From: Riptortus pedestris
Taxonomy: Eukaryota > Arthropoda > Insecta > Hemiptera > Alydidae
Direction of reading: 5' to 3'
Assembly (NCBI GenBank): GCA_019009955.1
Contig: CM032233.1
Location: 124,454,501-124,518,500, forward strand
DNA: 64,000 bases
The notes beneath the pieces were generated by a model. That model was given only the letters and a program-made list of their open reading frames with translations, had not been told where the DNA came from and did no database searches. Shown here piece after piece: positions 1 through 10,965 of the stretch (position 1 is the stretch's first letter; every line of letters starts with the position of its first letter). Position numbers and translations under genes: made by a program.

Positions 1-996
1 ATTTAATTGCCTTAAAAATTGTTATATACATATTTTATCTATCATGCGCGTCTTCTTTTGCTTCATTTATAATAGTAACTGAGAAAGATAAACAGTTAAA
101 CTGATAGCAGGTATAAACAGCCCTTATCACACAAGACTAACCTGCTTATGAGGTAACCTGCAATAGGGCTGAGACCTTTGTTTGAATATAGAAGGGTTAT
201 ATATATAAATATCTCTGTTATTATGAGTCGGATCGAAAAAGTGTATAGAATCAATCTTATTGGAAACTTAATGATCTATAAATATAATTTGAAATATATT
301 TTCTGTATCATGGATATTAACCGAAATATTTTGAAATAACAGTTTTAAGCCTTTAGTAAACCCCCAATTCTACTCATGTCACATTAGCAATAAGCTGTTA
401 TATCATGAATCGTTTATTTTAATCTTAATACAAAATATTGTTTTCAAGAAACCTTTATTATGCGAGACATATGCAAATTCGTTACGTGATGACGTCAAGA
501 AGTAAAATTTTATGTTTTTGTTTCAAAAATGTTGACTTGACGTATACAAACTCGATATTTAACCGGTCCATTCCACACTAAAGATCACATTTGTTATTGG
601 CTGAAGTCGGGCCTGAAATAGCGCGGCTTCAGAGGGGGTGATTTCGAAAATTCGAAATATCTCCCTTACAATAAGTTGGATCGAAAAATTGGAAAGAACC
701 AATTTTATTGCAAATGTAATCCTCGATAAATCTTGTTTTGTACGTTTTTGCTCTATCTTGATTATTAACCGAGAGGGGTATTCGAAAAAAATATTTATTT
801 TCGTTATCATGAATCGGATCGTCATCGGGCCAATCTTGTTAAACTAGTGATAGCCTAAAATTGTTCACATTTGTATTTTTTTGAAACTCAAGCGAGCTAT
901 TCGCACTTTCTGCTTTTCAGTCAGAATATATGGAATTGTCATGGATGCACGTGGGAAATCTGCTTAGTTTACGCAACCCCTGCTTGGCGGACTTTT
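1..996 (+). mobile_element. Long-form HINE-like element, 3' two thirds (5' end outside window)
   Basis: This matches, in opposite orientation, the complete long-form copy at 11877-13377. It holds two successive degenerate core units (around 215-475 and 545-800), each with the ATATCTC...GTCGGATCGAAAAA motif. It ends in ACGTGGGAAATCTGCTTAG, a decayed terminal hairpin (ACGCAA-CCC-CTGCTT) and GGCGGACTTTT. The short reading frames across it are repeat DNA, not genes. Confidence 0.75.
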
Positions 997-1354
997 AATT
1001 GCTGTCTTAAGTTACGTCTAGGGAACGTCCGCTCTGCTGACATCAGCATTTATTCCCTTTATAATCCCATTTTTCCTCTCCTTGCTATTTCCCCAGTTGT
1101 AGCCTGTTACTCTGCTCATTTTAAGTTAGTAATTGTTATTACAATAAAAGTGCTTTTTAAAGAGGCTTTCACGCTTACTTCATACTTAAATGGCGCCCGA
1201 ACAGGGACCAGGCAAAAGTTTTCTTTTCCAAGTTTGATCTATTTCCCAAAATTTTGAAATATGGATTTTAATCCTTAACTGCTTATTACCTAAAGTACAG
1301 TGGAAGCCTTTATAAAAATTACTTTTATTGATAATAACAATTACAAACTGATGT
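997..1354 (+). mobile_element. LTR retrotransposon remnant (LTR-like segment plus primer binding site)
   Basis: This unique stretch lies between two oppositely oriented HINE arms. It has the layout of an LTR followed by leader: a TATA-like TTTATAAT at 1058-1065, an AATAAA at 1143-1148, then a primer binding site at 1191-1208. The exact LTR ends are unclear because I see no matching second LTR. No gag or pol coding follows; after about 150 bp of leader-like sequence the HINE arm resumes. What is seen is the motifs and their order; the LTR assignment is inference. Confidence 0.5.
1191..1208 (+). other. Primer binding site complementary to tRNA-Lys 3' end
   Basis: TGGCGCCCGAACAGGGAC is an 18-base match to the classical tRNA-Lys primer binding site of LTR retroelements: TGG for the CCA end, then the acceptor and T-stem complement. 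It sits about 45 bp after an AATAAA, where an LTR retroelement would place it. Confidence 0.65.
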
Positions 1355-1866
1355 CTTGCATAATAAAGGTTTCTTGAAAACAATATTTTGAATTTAAGAT
1401 TAGAATAAAGGGTTCGTGATATAGCAGCTTATTCTTAATGTGACATGGGTAGAATTGGGGGTTTACTAAAGGCTGAAAACTGTAATTTCAAAATATCTGG
1501 GTTAATATTCATGATACAGAAAATATTTTTCGAATTATATTTATAGATCATTCAGTTTGCCATAAGATTGATTCTATACACTTTTTCGATCCAACTCATA
1601 ATAACAGAGATATAGATAGATAACTCATCAACATTCACACGAAGGTCTTAGCCATATCGCAGGTTACCTCAAAAGAAGGTTAGTCTTGTGTGATAAGGGC
1701 TGTTTGTACATGCTATCAGATTAACTGTTTATCTTTCTTAGTTAATATTATGAATGAAGCAAAAGAAGACGCGCAAACTGATACTAAAAATCGTAATAAC
1801 TCCTCCTCTCCTAATATTCATGATATATAAAATATGTATATGACAATAATTTATAGGCAATTAAAT
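1355..1866 (-). mobile_element. Long-form HINE-like fragment, inverted copy of 1-475
   Basis: Read on the minus strand this repeats 1-475 with scattered differences, including the GATAAACAGTTAA and CAAGACTAACCTGCTT stretches. With 1-475 it forms inverted arms of about 0.5 kb around a spacer of about 0.9 kb. It stops at the GGCAATTAAATTAG boundary. Confidence 0.75.
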
Positions 1867-2041
1867 TAGTGATATCTCTGGAATATGCTGGATGGTAGAG
1901 GAACAAATGTATAAGGATCAATAAGAAGGCCAAGTCCTCTACTGGTTTTTAATATAATGCAGAGTGCACTTTAATACAGAGTGAAATTAAATTAGTCTTT
2001 TTCAAAAGAACTTTTATTGATAATAACAATTAAAAACTTAA
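1867..2041. other. Short spacer, no feature recognised
   Basis: AT-rich sequence between two minus-strand HINE copies. No motif or reading frame of note. Confidence 0.5.
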
Positions 2042-2463
2042 AAAAGTCGCTCACGCAGGGGCTGCGTAAACTAAGCAGATTTCCCACGTGAAGTTTTACA
2101 ATAGCGAAATTACAAGTGAGCCGAGTAGTTAAGGAAACGGCCGAACTAGCTTTTGGCGGGAAAGTCACTCGATTTAATAAAAATGTAAATATCTCGGTTA
2201 ATATTCAAGATAGAAAATAAATGTATATAACAATATTTATAGTAAATTTAATTTGCAATATGATTGATTTTGTACAATTTTTCGTTCCGACGTATAGTAA
2301 CGGAGATATTTCCAATTTTGGAAAATCCTCCCCTCTAAACTCCCCTCCCACTAGTCCGATTTCAGCCGTTAACGAACTTGATCTTTCTTTTTACATAAAA
2401 CGACTAAATATCGAGTTTGGTAACGATCAAACAAAAATTGCGACCGCTAGAGCGGTAACAGAC

Positions 2464-2523
<60 letters not shown>

Positions 2524-2646
2524 GTTTTGAACGGACCTCTTTTTCGTCATCTCCTGGGTAGGATCGATGGACATTTGAAGAAATGTTTCGAAACTCGCGT
2601 CATGAGTACGACCTCAATAGCTGATTTCCCTTAAGGGAAATGTGCT
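2042..2646 (-). mobile_element. Complete short-form HINE-like element (about 0.6 kb)
   Basis: This is a good reference copy. On its own (minus) strand it starts at 2646 with AGCACATTTCCC (one mismatch to AGCAGATTTCCC) and the TTTCCCTTAAGGGAAA palindrome, continues through the TCCATCGATCCTACCC block, a (TA)n tract (2467-2515), the hairpin ACCGC-TCTA-GCGGT, and the core GTCGGAACGAAAAATTG. The module has GGCCGTTTCC; then come CACGTGGGAAATCTGCTTAG, hairpin ACGCAG-CCC-CTGCGT, and the 3' end near 2042. The asymmetrical inverted repeat plus 3' hairpin is characteristic of HINE/Helentron elements. It encodes no protein. Confidence 0.8.
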
Positions 2647-4074
2647 AAAAGGAAGGGATTTTAAGGGATATAAATGCTGATGTTTGCGATGTCAACAGAG
2701 CGGATGTCCCCTAGACGTAACTTTTTAGATGTCTTACTTATACTTCATTGAAGAATGTAGTGCAACTGGGCATCGTGGTATCCAACTGCTATAGAAACTC
2801 TGGCTTTTTCAGTTTCATGGCAACGAGCCATTTCAGTAGCAAAATATTTACTAAAATTTTGATAAGAGTTCATTATTGTTAGAAGAGGTTAATACCCATA
2901 ACCTTTCCCCTCTTCACAATGGTCATCAATCTCAAACTGAGGTTGCCCATTGCTGTTTAGTTACTCGGCATTTATACACTCTTATTTCATTAAATAAACC
3001 AAATGTTGTGCTACATTTAATTAAAAAATATAACAATTTGAAACCCTTATACAGTTTATCGACTCCAATGTGTCGGATTGGAAAAAATCATAGAACATAT
3101 TTATAGATTATTCAATGAGAAACAAAAATTTTTTTGTATCTCTAATAGGCTCGATGAAATTGTTTGTTTTTTCTCTAAACACCCCACTCACTATTATTTG
3201 ATTTTGATCAAAAGAGACAAAGCAGAAGAAGATGTTACAACAATTACAAATAAGAAATTTTAAAATTCTAAAGCTATTCAGTTTTGATTTATTCGAGATA
3301 TTAACAGACAATACACTGAAACTAGTCAAAATGGCTTAAAAGTGATAATACATTGATTGAACCACATTTTATGTGGTTATTTATAATTATATTATTTATA
3401 TACTGCTCAGCTTTTTTTCATTATTTTTCAATTTATGTTTAGAGCATGAATAAAATGCAGATCTATTAAAAAAATTTATTGTACTATATCAGTCAAAAAA
3501 AGAATAACGATTTATAATGAATGAAGTTGTTTATGCTGTGCTACCCAAGCAGTAAATCTCTGAAGAATATTACATAGATGGGGCAGAGGAACTATAAAGA
3601 AGGAGAATAAATTTGGTCCTACATAACTCATGGAAGAAGAATAGAGGTAAAATAGAGTACGTCTGCCTGTTTCTAAGTTTAAGACTTAAGTTGGGAAGTA
3701 GGGGTTGTATTGATGGAGATAAACCATCCTATAGACTGGGGGGGGGGGGCTGGGAAATTCGTAAAGTGATAGGGGATAGTGGTCCTAAATAGGGAATATC
3801 TGGCATTTGATTGGTGGAGTGGTCTTTAATAGGGAACAGTTGAATATTGGGGCTGTTACACCCTCCTCCCCTGGGATATCTGAATATTTCAATTCCACCT
3901 CGTTCGACCAACTCTTATTCCCCTTCCGTTTTATCCTTTACAACCCCTATTTCATCCCTTCCTTCTAATATATATCTCACTATGAACATCTACAACTTCT
4001 TATGACCATGGGTCTTATAGAAATATTCTTCTATAGAGCATAGTTATTTCAATAAGGAAAATAGTATGAAAGTT
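2647..4074. other. Intergenic DNA, no recognised gene
   Basis: AT-rich sequence with a G-run near 3739-3748. Two short frames (about 2876-3106 and 3078-3263, plus strand) show no family I recognise and no start context or codon pattern that convinces me. They could be remnants of an old element. Confidence 0.5.
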
Positions 4075-4510
4075 TTGCACAACGTAAGTAAGGGGACACT
4101 TTAGCAAAGGAAGCAGCTCTAGACACAACAGTAATCCCAGAATTCTCTCCCGTACCACTCTCAACGATACGTAAATGGTACACGGAATGAACGACGTGTA
4201 ACAAATCTTACTGCTTACATCAATGCATACCAAATATATCTCAGCATCACAGATGCACACAATTTATTTTTTACATTATTTAACGAGACTTAAAATTCAA
4301 GACAATGACAAATGTACTTGCGACTCACAGACACCACAAACGTTTTTACATATGCTCTATGACTGTTCAACATATAATCAAAATTGATCAAATTTTGCAA
4401 TGAACATAATTTTAAAAGGAGGAAATTGGCCAGAACCACCTCTTATATTATTTAATAAATATAATAAAGAACTCATAAAGTTTATTGAAAGTACCTAGAT
4501 ATGGATGTAG
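4075..4510 (+). pseudogene. LINE 3' remnant: RNase H end and cysteine/histidine knuckle
   Basis: Conceptual translation in shifting frames gives GDTLAKEAALDTTV (around 4093-4135), which matches the end of an RNase H domain in I/R1-type LINEs. Further on it gives RLKIQDNDKC, then CTCDSQTPQTFLHMLYDC (around 4305-4365), a C-x-C...H-x4-C knuckle typical of the LINE C-terminus, followed by a short tail ending near 4498. Frameshifts and a stop after the knuckle show decay. The domain order and cysteine spacing are seen; the clade is inferred. Confidence 0.6.
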
Positions 4511-4861
4511 CAAAAATACATTAGAATATAAAGTTGATTGTGAGGTAAGAGAATTATGATTCAATATATTTACCTTACATAGACTCGCAAATTAAAGAAC
4601 AGAGAAACCGTAAAATCGGTTGAGTTTAAGTGTAATTAATTTGTTATATTCATTTTCATTTATTAATTTTATTTGTAATTATCTTACTTTTTTCATTTCA
4701 TGTTTTTTTTATTATATTTGATTATATTGTAATAACCAATTAAATAATATATATTGTAAAGATGTATTTAAATATAATCATACACGGAATATGCAATGTG
4801 GCAATGGAACATGTACTAAAATAAATAACTTCTCAAAAGGTTACTATGAGGAAAAAAATAA
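4511..4861. other. AT-rich spacer, nothing recognised
   Basis: Very AT-rich, possibly the 3' untranslated part of the preceding LINE remnant. No other feature seen. Confidence 0.4.
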
Positions 4862-5395
4862 TGTCTTGAAACATTTCCTCAAATGTCCATCGATCCTACC
4901 TAGGCGATGACGAAAATGAGGTCCGATCAAAATTATATTTTAAGTCAAGATGAAACAAAAATTGAGAGCTGAGGAATTTCGAAAATTTCATGTACCTCCT
5001 TACTATAGTCGGATCGAAAAACCGTATATATTCTTACAAATTTAATTGCCTATAAATATTGTTATATACATAGTTTATCTATCATGAATCTTTACCGAGT
5101 TATTAGGAGTTTTCGAGTCACGTTGCGCTTCTTCTTTCGCTTCATTCATAATATTAAGTAAGAAAGATAAACAGTTAATCTGATAGCATGTTCAAACAGT
5201 CCTTATCACACAAGACTAACCTGCTTTTGAGGTAACCTGCAATTAGATAAGACCTTCGTTTGAATGTTGAAGGGTTATCTATCTATATCTCTGTTATTAT
5301 GAGTCGGATCGAAAAAGAATGATCTACAAATATTTATACATTTTTTCTGTATCACGAATATAAATCGAGATATTTCATGTACTAAAATAAATAAC
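4862..5395 (+). mobile_element. Long-form HINE-like fragment
   Basis: It begins inside the 5' conserved block (TCCATCGATCCTACC at 4889), has lost its (TA)n tract and much of the core, and continues through the long-form module shared with 1-300 and 12660-12900 (GATAAACAGTTAA, CAAGACTAACCTGC). Both termini are missing. Confidence 0.7.
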
Positions 5396-5411
5396 TTTTC
5401 AAAGGGTGACT

Positions 5412-5743
5412 GGGTCATTCCATTTCCAATCATCCAGCAAAATTGAAAAATGTCACCCATGGTTTCAGATTTCAATGAAAATTTTTCTAACAACACTTTT
5501 TACCTTCCTCATGAAAAATATAAAATTTTACTTTGATATCTCCAGTAGTTTTTGTGAAAAAAAATGCTGATACAAACTTTCTCAATACTTCAGCATTTTT
5601 TTTCACAAAAACTACTGGAGATATCAAAGTAAAATTTTATATTCTTCATAAGGAAGGTAAAAAGTGTTGTTAAAAAAATTGTCATTGAAATCTGAAACCA
5701 TGGGTGACACGGTCTGGATGATTTGAGATGGAATGAATGACCC
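5412..5743. mobile_element. Fold-back (snap-back) element with arms of about 155 bp
   Basis: Positions 5412-5570 and 5590-5743 are reverse complements with only a few mismatches, around a 19-bp loop. The outer ends read GGGTCATTC and GAATGACCC. GACT occurs immediately outside both ends (5408-5411 and 5744-5747), a possible 4-bp target duplication. The length and near-perfect pairing suggest a MITE-like fold-back element unrelated to the HINEs. It has no coding capacity, and I see no second copy in the window. Confidence 0.65.
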
Positions 5744-6664
5744 GACTATAAGGAGAAAAAGAAGGCAAGAAAAACGGAGATTTGGAGGAATATTTGGAAT
5801 ATCATGTCATGATTAAAACTTCAGCAGCTACTTTCCCTCTAAGGATAACTTCTGAAAACCAGGAGAAGAAAGATCAAGAATCTGAGACATAAGAGAGTCC
5901 CTTTATTTCGTGTACAAAATATTTAATTTAGAGCTACTTGTTTCTCATTAATATTTCCAAGTAGAAAACGTCTCCCATTATTGTCGTCTTATCGTAATGA
6001 GTTGTTAAATTAAATGAGAAATAAGGGGCTGGTTTTTCTTTAATATCCTGCAAAACTCTCAATTAAGGCATGATTGGAGTGAAGTTATCAATATTTGATT
6101 AAAGCATTGAAAGGGAATGTTGGGGCTGGTTGGTGGAGTGGGGCTATTCAACCATTCCCCAATTGCCCAGTGACAAATCTATTTTCGGAATGACGTACAA
6201 TAAGAGCCACTACAGCTACATAGGCATTCGTGAAATATATTTTGCCAATAGCTCGGCAAAGATCAAAGATCCCTTTTTAAATGCTGTTATTGCAGGCCGA
6301 AATTCCATTCAGTTCTGTACGGAACACCAATCGATAACCACTTCCTACCCTAAATTCTTTATCTGGCTTTCTGTTATTACTCAACATACCGGCGGTGAAG
6401 GGAAAAACTGCATTCAATATGTTCATTTTATAAGCCAAATATCTCCGCATTCTCACTTAAGGTAATATTAATAGAATTCGACTTGTATTCCAATAAAATT
6501 CCATATCCCAATCAACGAACTTCCCATTCCTACAGCCCTCTCCCATTTCAAATACTTCAATTCAGAGCAGGAACCAGCGACAGTCTGAAATTAAATGAAT
6601 TTATACCAATTAAATGATAATATAACATATTAAGAGACGTCAAATATTTGGTTTTTATAAGAAA
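5744..6664. other. Intergenic DNA, no recognised gene
   Basis: An open frame at 6130-6465 (plus, 111 codons) shows no domain, signal peptide or repeat I recognise, and similar lengths arise by chance. The rest is AT-rich sequence without motifs. Confidence 0.45.
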
Positions 6665-7647
6665 CTAGCTCAGATACCCGGATTCGCTCGGGAATTCATT
6701 TGAGGTTGAATGTTGATGGCATTTTTTTGCCAAGGCTTTACTTTGCACAATATTTTGACATTTACCCGTCCCAGTGTTTAGGGTTAATACCCGTCGTTTC
6801 TGTGGATTTGTTAATAATAAAATTATATTTTTATTTAACACTTCACTGTCCTCCATACTGTCATATTTCCCGTTTCCCGTGCATTATGCATAGCTTTGAA
6901 TTATTAAGGACAAAATAAAACATACATTTGAATTCATTTTTCCAGGTGAGGTACCTGGTAGTTCATGTTGAAAAGAATTGTTGATCAACTTTCTCTAAAT
7001 AACAAAATAAACAACTTTTGATATCTTCATATTTGCCGAAACCCCAATAGGAAACGAAATATCACTATTTTTAATTTCAGGTCTCCCTTATAACCCCCAC
7101 TCCTGCCCGTCCCTAGAAATGTTAGTATGGCTTATTATAAGGAAGGCGTTAGTGCTAACTCACATACCAAGTTTGGTTTAGTTCGGTTGAGTTTTTTGTG
7201 TCAAATAAAATTGTTGACTCCCGCAGTAGTTTTTAACGTAAAACTCATTTATACTTATGTATACGATAAAAGTGAATGTAACAAAAGTTACTCCAAATAA
7301 CAAAATTAACAACTTGTGTTATGTGCGTAATTGCGTAAATGCAATAGAAAACGAAATATCGCTATTTTTAATTGCAGGCTTCCCTTATAGCCCCCACTCC
7401 TGTTCGTCTCAGAGAAGATTAACATAGCCTTAAGTCTAAGTCTGGGTTAGTAGTAATATGCATACCAAGTTTCATAAAATTCGGTTCAGCCGTTTATGCG
7501 TGAAAAGGTAACAAACAAACAAACAGACACGAAAGAAACAAAATGCAGTTATGGTTTCTATGACATGTGAAACGAAAAGTTATCGTGAAATTTCGCGAAA
7601 AAAATCAATGTACAGACAGAGGTTACAATTTTATTTATATATATATA
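6665..7647 (+). mobile_element. Family C interspersed repeat, near full-length short copy
   Basis: It begins with CTAGCTCAGATACCCGG-ATTCG-CTCGGG, a terminal hairpin-like start that recurs at 18856 and (inverted) at 48388. It ends with a TTCGGTTCAGCCGTT box, an (AACA)n run and a terminal block whose inverted copy is at 46276-46400. Internally it carries about two copies of the AACAAAAGTTACTC unit that forms tandem arrays in the longer copies. The overall plan resembles abundant arthropod repeats of uncertain class; I leave the class open. Flanks are (TA)n-like on the right. Confidence 0.6.
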
Positions 7648-7701
7648 CTAGGTAGGATCGATGGAAATTTTTCTTCAAATTTCCATCGATCCTACCTAGT
7701 A
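7648..7701. repeat. 54-bp palindrome made from two opposed HINE 5' blocks
   Basis: ACTAGGTAGGATCGATGG...CCATCGATCCTACCTAGT pairs perfectly over about 24 bp around a 6-bp loop. The right arm is the normal start of the HINE that follows; the left arm is the same block inverted. This points to a head-to-head junction. Confidence 0.75.
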
Positions 7702-8556
7702 GATGACGAAAAAGAGGTCCGTTCAAAACTGTATATATATATATATATATATATATTTGTCTGTTACCAGTCTAGCGGTCGCAATTTTTGTTTGATCGTT
7801 ACCAAACTCGATATTTAGTCGTTTTATGTAAAAAGAAAGATCAAGTTCGTTAACGGCTGAAATCGGACCAGTGGGAGGGTGGGTTCAGAGGGGAGAATTT
7901 TTGAAAATTCGAAATATCTCCGTACATCGGAACGAACAATTGTATGAAATCAATCTTATTGAAAATTACATTTTCTATAAATATTGTTATATCCATTTAT
8001 TCTCTATCTTTAATATTAACCGAGATATTTGCATTTTTTAGTTTTCAGCCATCAGCAAACCGCCACTTCTACTCATGTTTCATACACAATACTCCGCTTC
8101 ATAATAAATCACATTATTCGAAGTTTAAATACCAAAAATTGTATTCAAGAGACCTTTATTAATGGAGAAACATGCAAATATGTCCTGGTGACTCCCCCCC
8201 CCCGTCTTAAGGTCTTGGACTACAAAAATTTGATTGATTGAGATCACAATTATCCTGACTCATTATTAATTACAGTACTACATATAGTGAATAGTTCTCA
8301 ATAAAATTAATATATTATATTCTAAAATATTTCAGTAATTGTTTTTCTTTCCGGTGTGAGGCGGGCTGAACCCTTTCTTTACATTTCTAACCTAACGCTT
8401 CCTGTCGGCAAGTTATTGAAATTGGATGAAACATTTCTTATCTCCGTTTGTATTTATTCATGGTGTTGTTGTGTTACAAGTATGTAGATTTATCCATTAC
8501 TAAATTTCACGAGGGAAATCTGCTTAGTTTACGCAGCCCCTGCGTGACGGACTTTT
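7680..8556 (+). mobile_element. HINE-like element, 5' end replaced, module b
   Basis: It lacks the AGCAGATTTCCC terminus (junction with the palindrome). It retains the 5' block, (TA)n at about 7731-7756, the hairpin box, core, and a long module b with CCCCCACTTCTACTC-type, AAACATGCAAATAT and TTTCTTTCCGGTG motifs. It ends with GGGAAATCTGCTTAG, hairpin ACGCAG-CCC-CTGCGT and GACGGACTTTT. Confidence 0.8.
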
Positions 8557-9044
8557 TTAATTTATTGACGTGCTTTATAAGTGATGAGGAACGTGTCCCA
8601 ACTTAGCAACTCAGAAATATGATTTGTTCGTTTGCCACAATGCATAACGCCGTAAGTTGACCAACTATGGAAGTAACCTTAGAATATTAATAACAGAGTT
8701 TCAATTACGGAAGATATTCCATAACGCATTTTGATACGACGCAAACGGATTTTAGTTTCTTACTTAATACTTAAGTATGACAGAATGTTTCTGAGTGGAC
8801 TTTCGTCCACTGTCAATCTTAAAATCATTATCGTTGCTATTTAATATGGTTAATAATTTGTATTAACTATATGATATAGAGTGCAAGAAATCCATATCAA
8901 GAAATATAAAAATAAAAGAAAATTATATATATATATAAACTATAAATACCATCAATAGTTATTATTAAATATAATATTTTACGGTCCAACTCATAATAAC
9001 AGATATTTTAAATTTCCGAATCGCCTCTCCTTCTAAACCATATT
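8557..9044. other. Spacer, no recognised gene
   Basis: AT-rich sequence with a short (AT)n at about 8924-8937. A small HINE-core-like scrap (GGTCCAACTCATAATAACAGATA) lies near 8983-9005. The Penelope-like reading frame opens near 9045. Confidence 0.45.
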
Positions 9045-9801
9045 TTAATAAAAAATTGTATCTACAGGTACAGGTAGATATCTGAATGTCTCATCCCACC
9101 ACTACCCAGCCCAAAAACATGGTATCATTTATACATTAGTATACAGAGCTATATCGTTGTGCAGCAATGAAACTCATTTAAAAAAAGAGATAAAACAACT
9201 AAAAGAAGAACTCCACAACAACGGCTACAAAAAAATGGAAGTTACAAGAGTATTTAGAAAAATTAAGGGGAAATTTGCAACCAACAAGGTTCAAGAAGAT
9301 ATTCAAAATACTCAAGTAACGCCATTGAGAAATATAACACTTCCTTATATAGCGGGTACTTCAGAAAAACTAGCAAGAATACTCCGAAAATATAATTTAC
9401 GGGCAGTATTTAAACCCCACAAAATAGCTAGTGAGTATTTAAAAAGTCCAAAAGACAGCCAAATTTTACAAGATAGTGGTGTTTACATGATACCATGTGA
9501 TTGCGGTAACGTTTACGTGGGACAGACTGGAAAAAACACTGCGACAAGAGTCAGCCAACACATGTCTCATCTGAAACACCAGAGAACTAAGACATCCGCC
9601 ATAGCCAGACACGCCAGTATTTGTTCTCACCAAATTAAATTCGATGAGACCAAAATTTTACACAGAGAGGATCATCTTGGTAAAAGATTAGTCCTAGAGG
9701 CTATAGAAATTAACAAGAGAACGAATACGATAAACGGCGTGGACGGTGTCACTCTCTCTGAAACATGGAAAACCATATTAAATAAAACCCAAACCATATG
9801 A
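9045..9801 (+). CDS. Penelope-like element ORF, C-terminal part with GIY-YIG endonuclease (5'-truncated)
   Basis: The frame is open from about 9045, upstream of any start codon, so this is a truncated copy read into from its missing N-terminus. The first residues (YLNVSSHHYPAQKHGIIYTL) match the region after the reverse transcriptase palm of Penelope-like elements. A charged linker follows (KKEIKQLKEELHNNGYKKME), then a connector (LPYIAGTSEKLARILRKYNL). The endonuclease is SGVYMIPCDCGNVYVGQTGK at about 9475-9535, which supplies the GVY and YVG signature and the CDCG finger-like insert typical of Penelope, with R and H residues downstream (RVSQHMSHLKHQ). It ends at a TGA at 9799-9801. The RT domain is missing, so it cannot be autonomous. 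In this family the endonuclease nicks DNA for target-primed reverse transcription. No internal stop in about 250 codons suggests a fairly recent insertion. Confidence 0.85.
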
Positions 9802-9935
9802 TTGAAGTAGCTATTCAAATTAATTTAAATTAATTGCCTGACGAAGATGGACGCATTTTCATTGAAAATTTGCAGAACAACGAAAATTCCAACCGCTGGA
9901 GCAGACAGCCGAGATTCTCACAATAATAAAAAATT
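9802..9935 (+). mobile_element. 3' tail of the Penelope-like element
   Basis: After the stop, CTGACGAAGATGGACGC, AAAATTTGCAGAACAA and CCGCTGGAGCAGA follow. All three recur, in the same order, in both arms of the hairpin at 51238-51390, which identifies them as tail sequence of a shared element family. CTGACGA followed by GAAA resembles parts of the hammerhead ribozyme core known from Penelope tails, but the stems are weak. Confidence 0.6.
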
Positions 9936-10189
9936 GTATTATAATTACATTGCTGTATAATTTCCTATCTGACATATCTAGTTAAAAATTATGAACAATA
10001 CTTTAAATTGCACTACTTTTAAAAGTGGCCCGCGACTGTATTTGCATACGGAAGTTCTGCTCACAACATGTCAAAGCTTGCCCTTTCCTTACTCTTAACA
10101 CTTTTTTCCAAGCCCGATTTCAACCATTAACGGCTATTCTTTAAGAGTTGCATGAAATGGTTTAATGTCAAGTATTCTATAGATCAAAT
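9936..10189. other. Spacer, nothing recognised
   Basis: AT-rich sequence between the Penelope tail and the next HINE; no motif noted. Confidence 0.4.
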
Positions 10190-10752
10190 AAACATTTTTG
10201 AGACAAGAACGTAAAGTTTTAATTGATAACATACCTGAACAACGAATTTGCATGTCTCTTCCATAATAAAGGTCTCTTGCAAACAATATTTCGTAATTAG
10301 GCTAAGCATAAAGTCGTTAATGATATAACACCTTAATATTAATATGAGTAGGAGTGGGGGTTTAGGTTTACTGGAGGCAGAAAAATCCGAATCTCTGTTA
10401 ATATTCATGATAGAGAAAATGTGTACATAACAACATATATAGGTAATTTAATTCGCAATGGTTATACATAATTTTTCGATCCGACATATAATAACTGAGA
10501 TATTAGATATTTTTCCCTCCAAAAACACCTGCCCCTAGTCAGATTTCTTTAGTTTTAAATGAAACGTTTATATATCGAGTTTGGTAATGATAAGACAAGC
10601 ATCGCGACCGCTAGAGCGGTATCAGACAAGTATATATATATATTTTCGTCATCTCCTGGGTAGGATCGATGGACATTTGAAGAAATTTTTCGAAAATCGC
10701 GTCATGAGTACGACCTCAATAGCTGATTTTCTTTAAGAGAAATCTGCTAATA
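10190..10752 (-). mobile_element. HINE-like element, 3' terminus missing
   Basis: On the minus strand: AGCAGATTTCTCTTAAAGAAAATC start at about 10752, 5' block, short (TA)n at 10629-10642, hairpin box, core, then module b until about 10190, without the CACGTGGG end. Its left half is part of the large inverted duplication (10570-11590 against 12985-14925). Confidence 0.75.
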
Positions 10753-10907
10753 TTTAGAGAACATTACTTTTGAAATAAGATAGATCCTATAAAATTTTTA
10801 GATCCGAAGAATAAATAACAACGGAGATATTTCGAAATTCCCCTCCTCTAAACCTCTCTCCCCCTAGTCCGATTTAAGCCGTTAACAAACTTGATGTTCA
10901 TTATTAT

Positions 10908-10965
<58 letters not shown>

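Noticed and set aside
1191..1208. An endogenous retrovirus based on the lysine primer binding site
   Set aside because: Many LTR retrotransposons use tRNA-Lys. No gag, pol or env coding is present, so nothing supports a retrovirus.
2221..2634. Recurring HINE-derived frames (for example 15102-15389, 20055-20348, 25457-25756) as a conserved protein family
   Set aside because: Recurrence follows the repeat DNA; frames are broken differently in each copy and lack any domain. The family is non-coding.
6130..6465. 111-codon frame as a gene
   Set aside because: No domain, no splice or start context that stands out, and no second copy; frames of this size occur by chance.
9838..9900. A functional hammerhead ribozyme in the Penelope tail
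   Set aside because: CTGACGA and GAAA are present but stem II is very weak and I could not form stem I or place a cleavage site; kept only as a low-grade observation.
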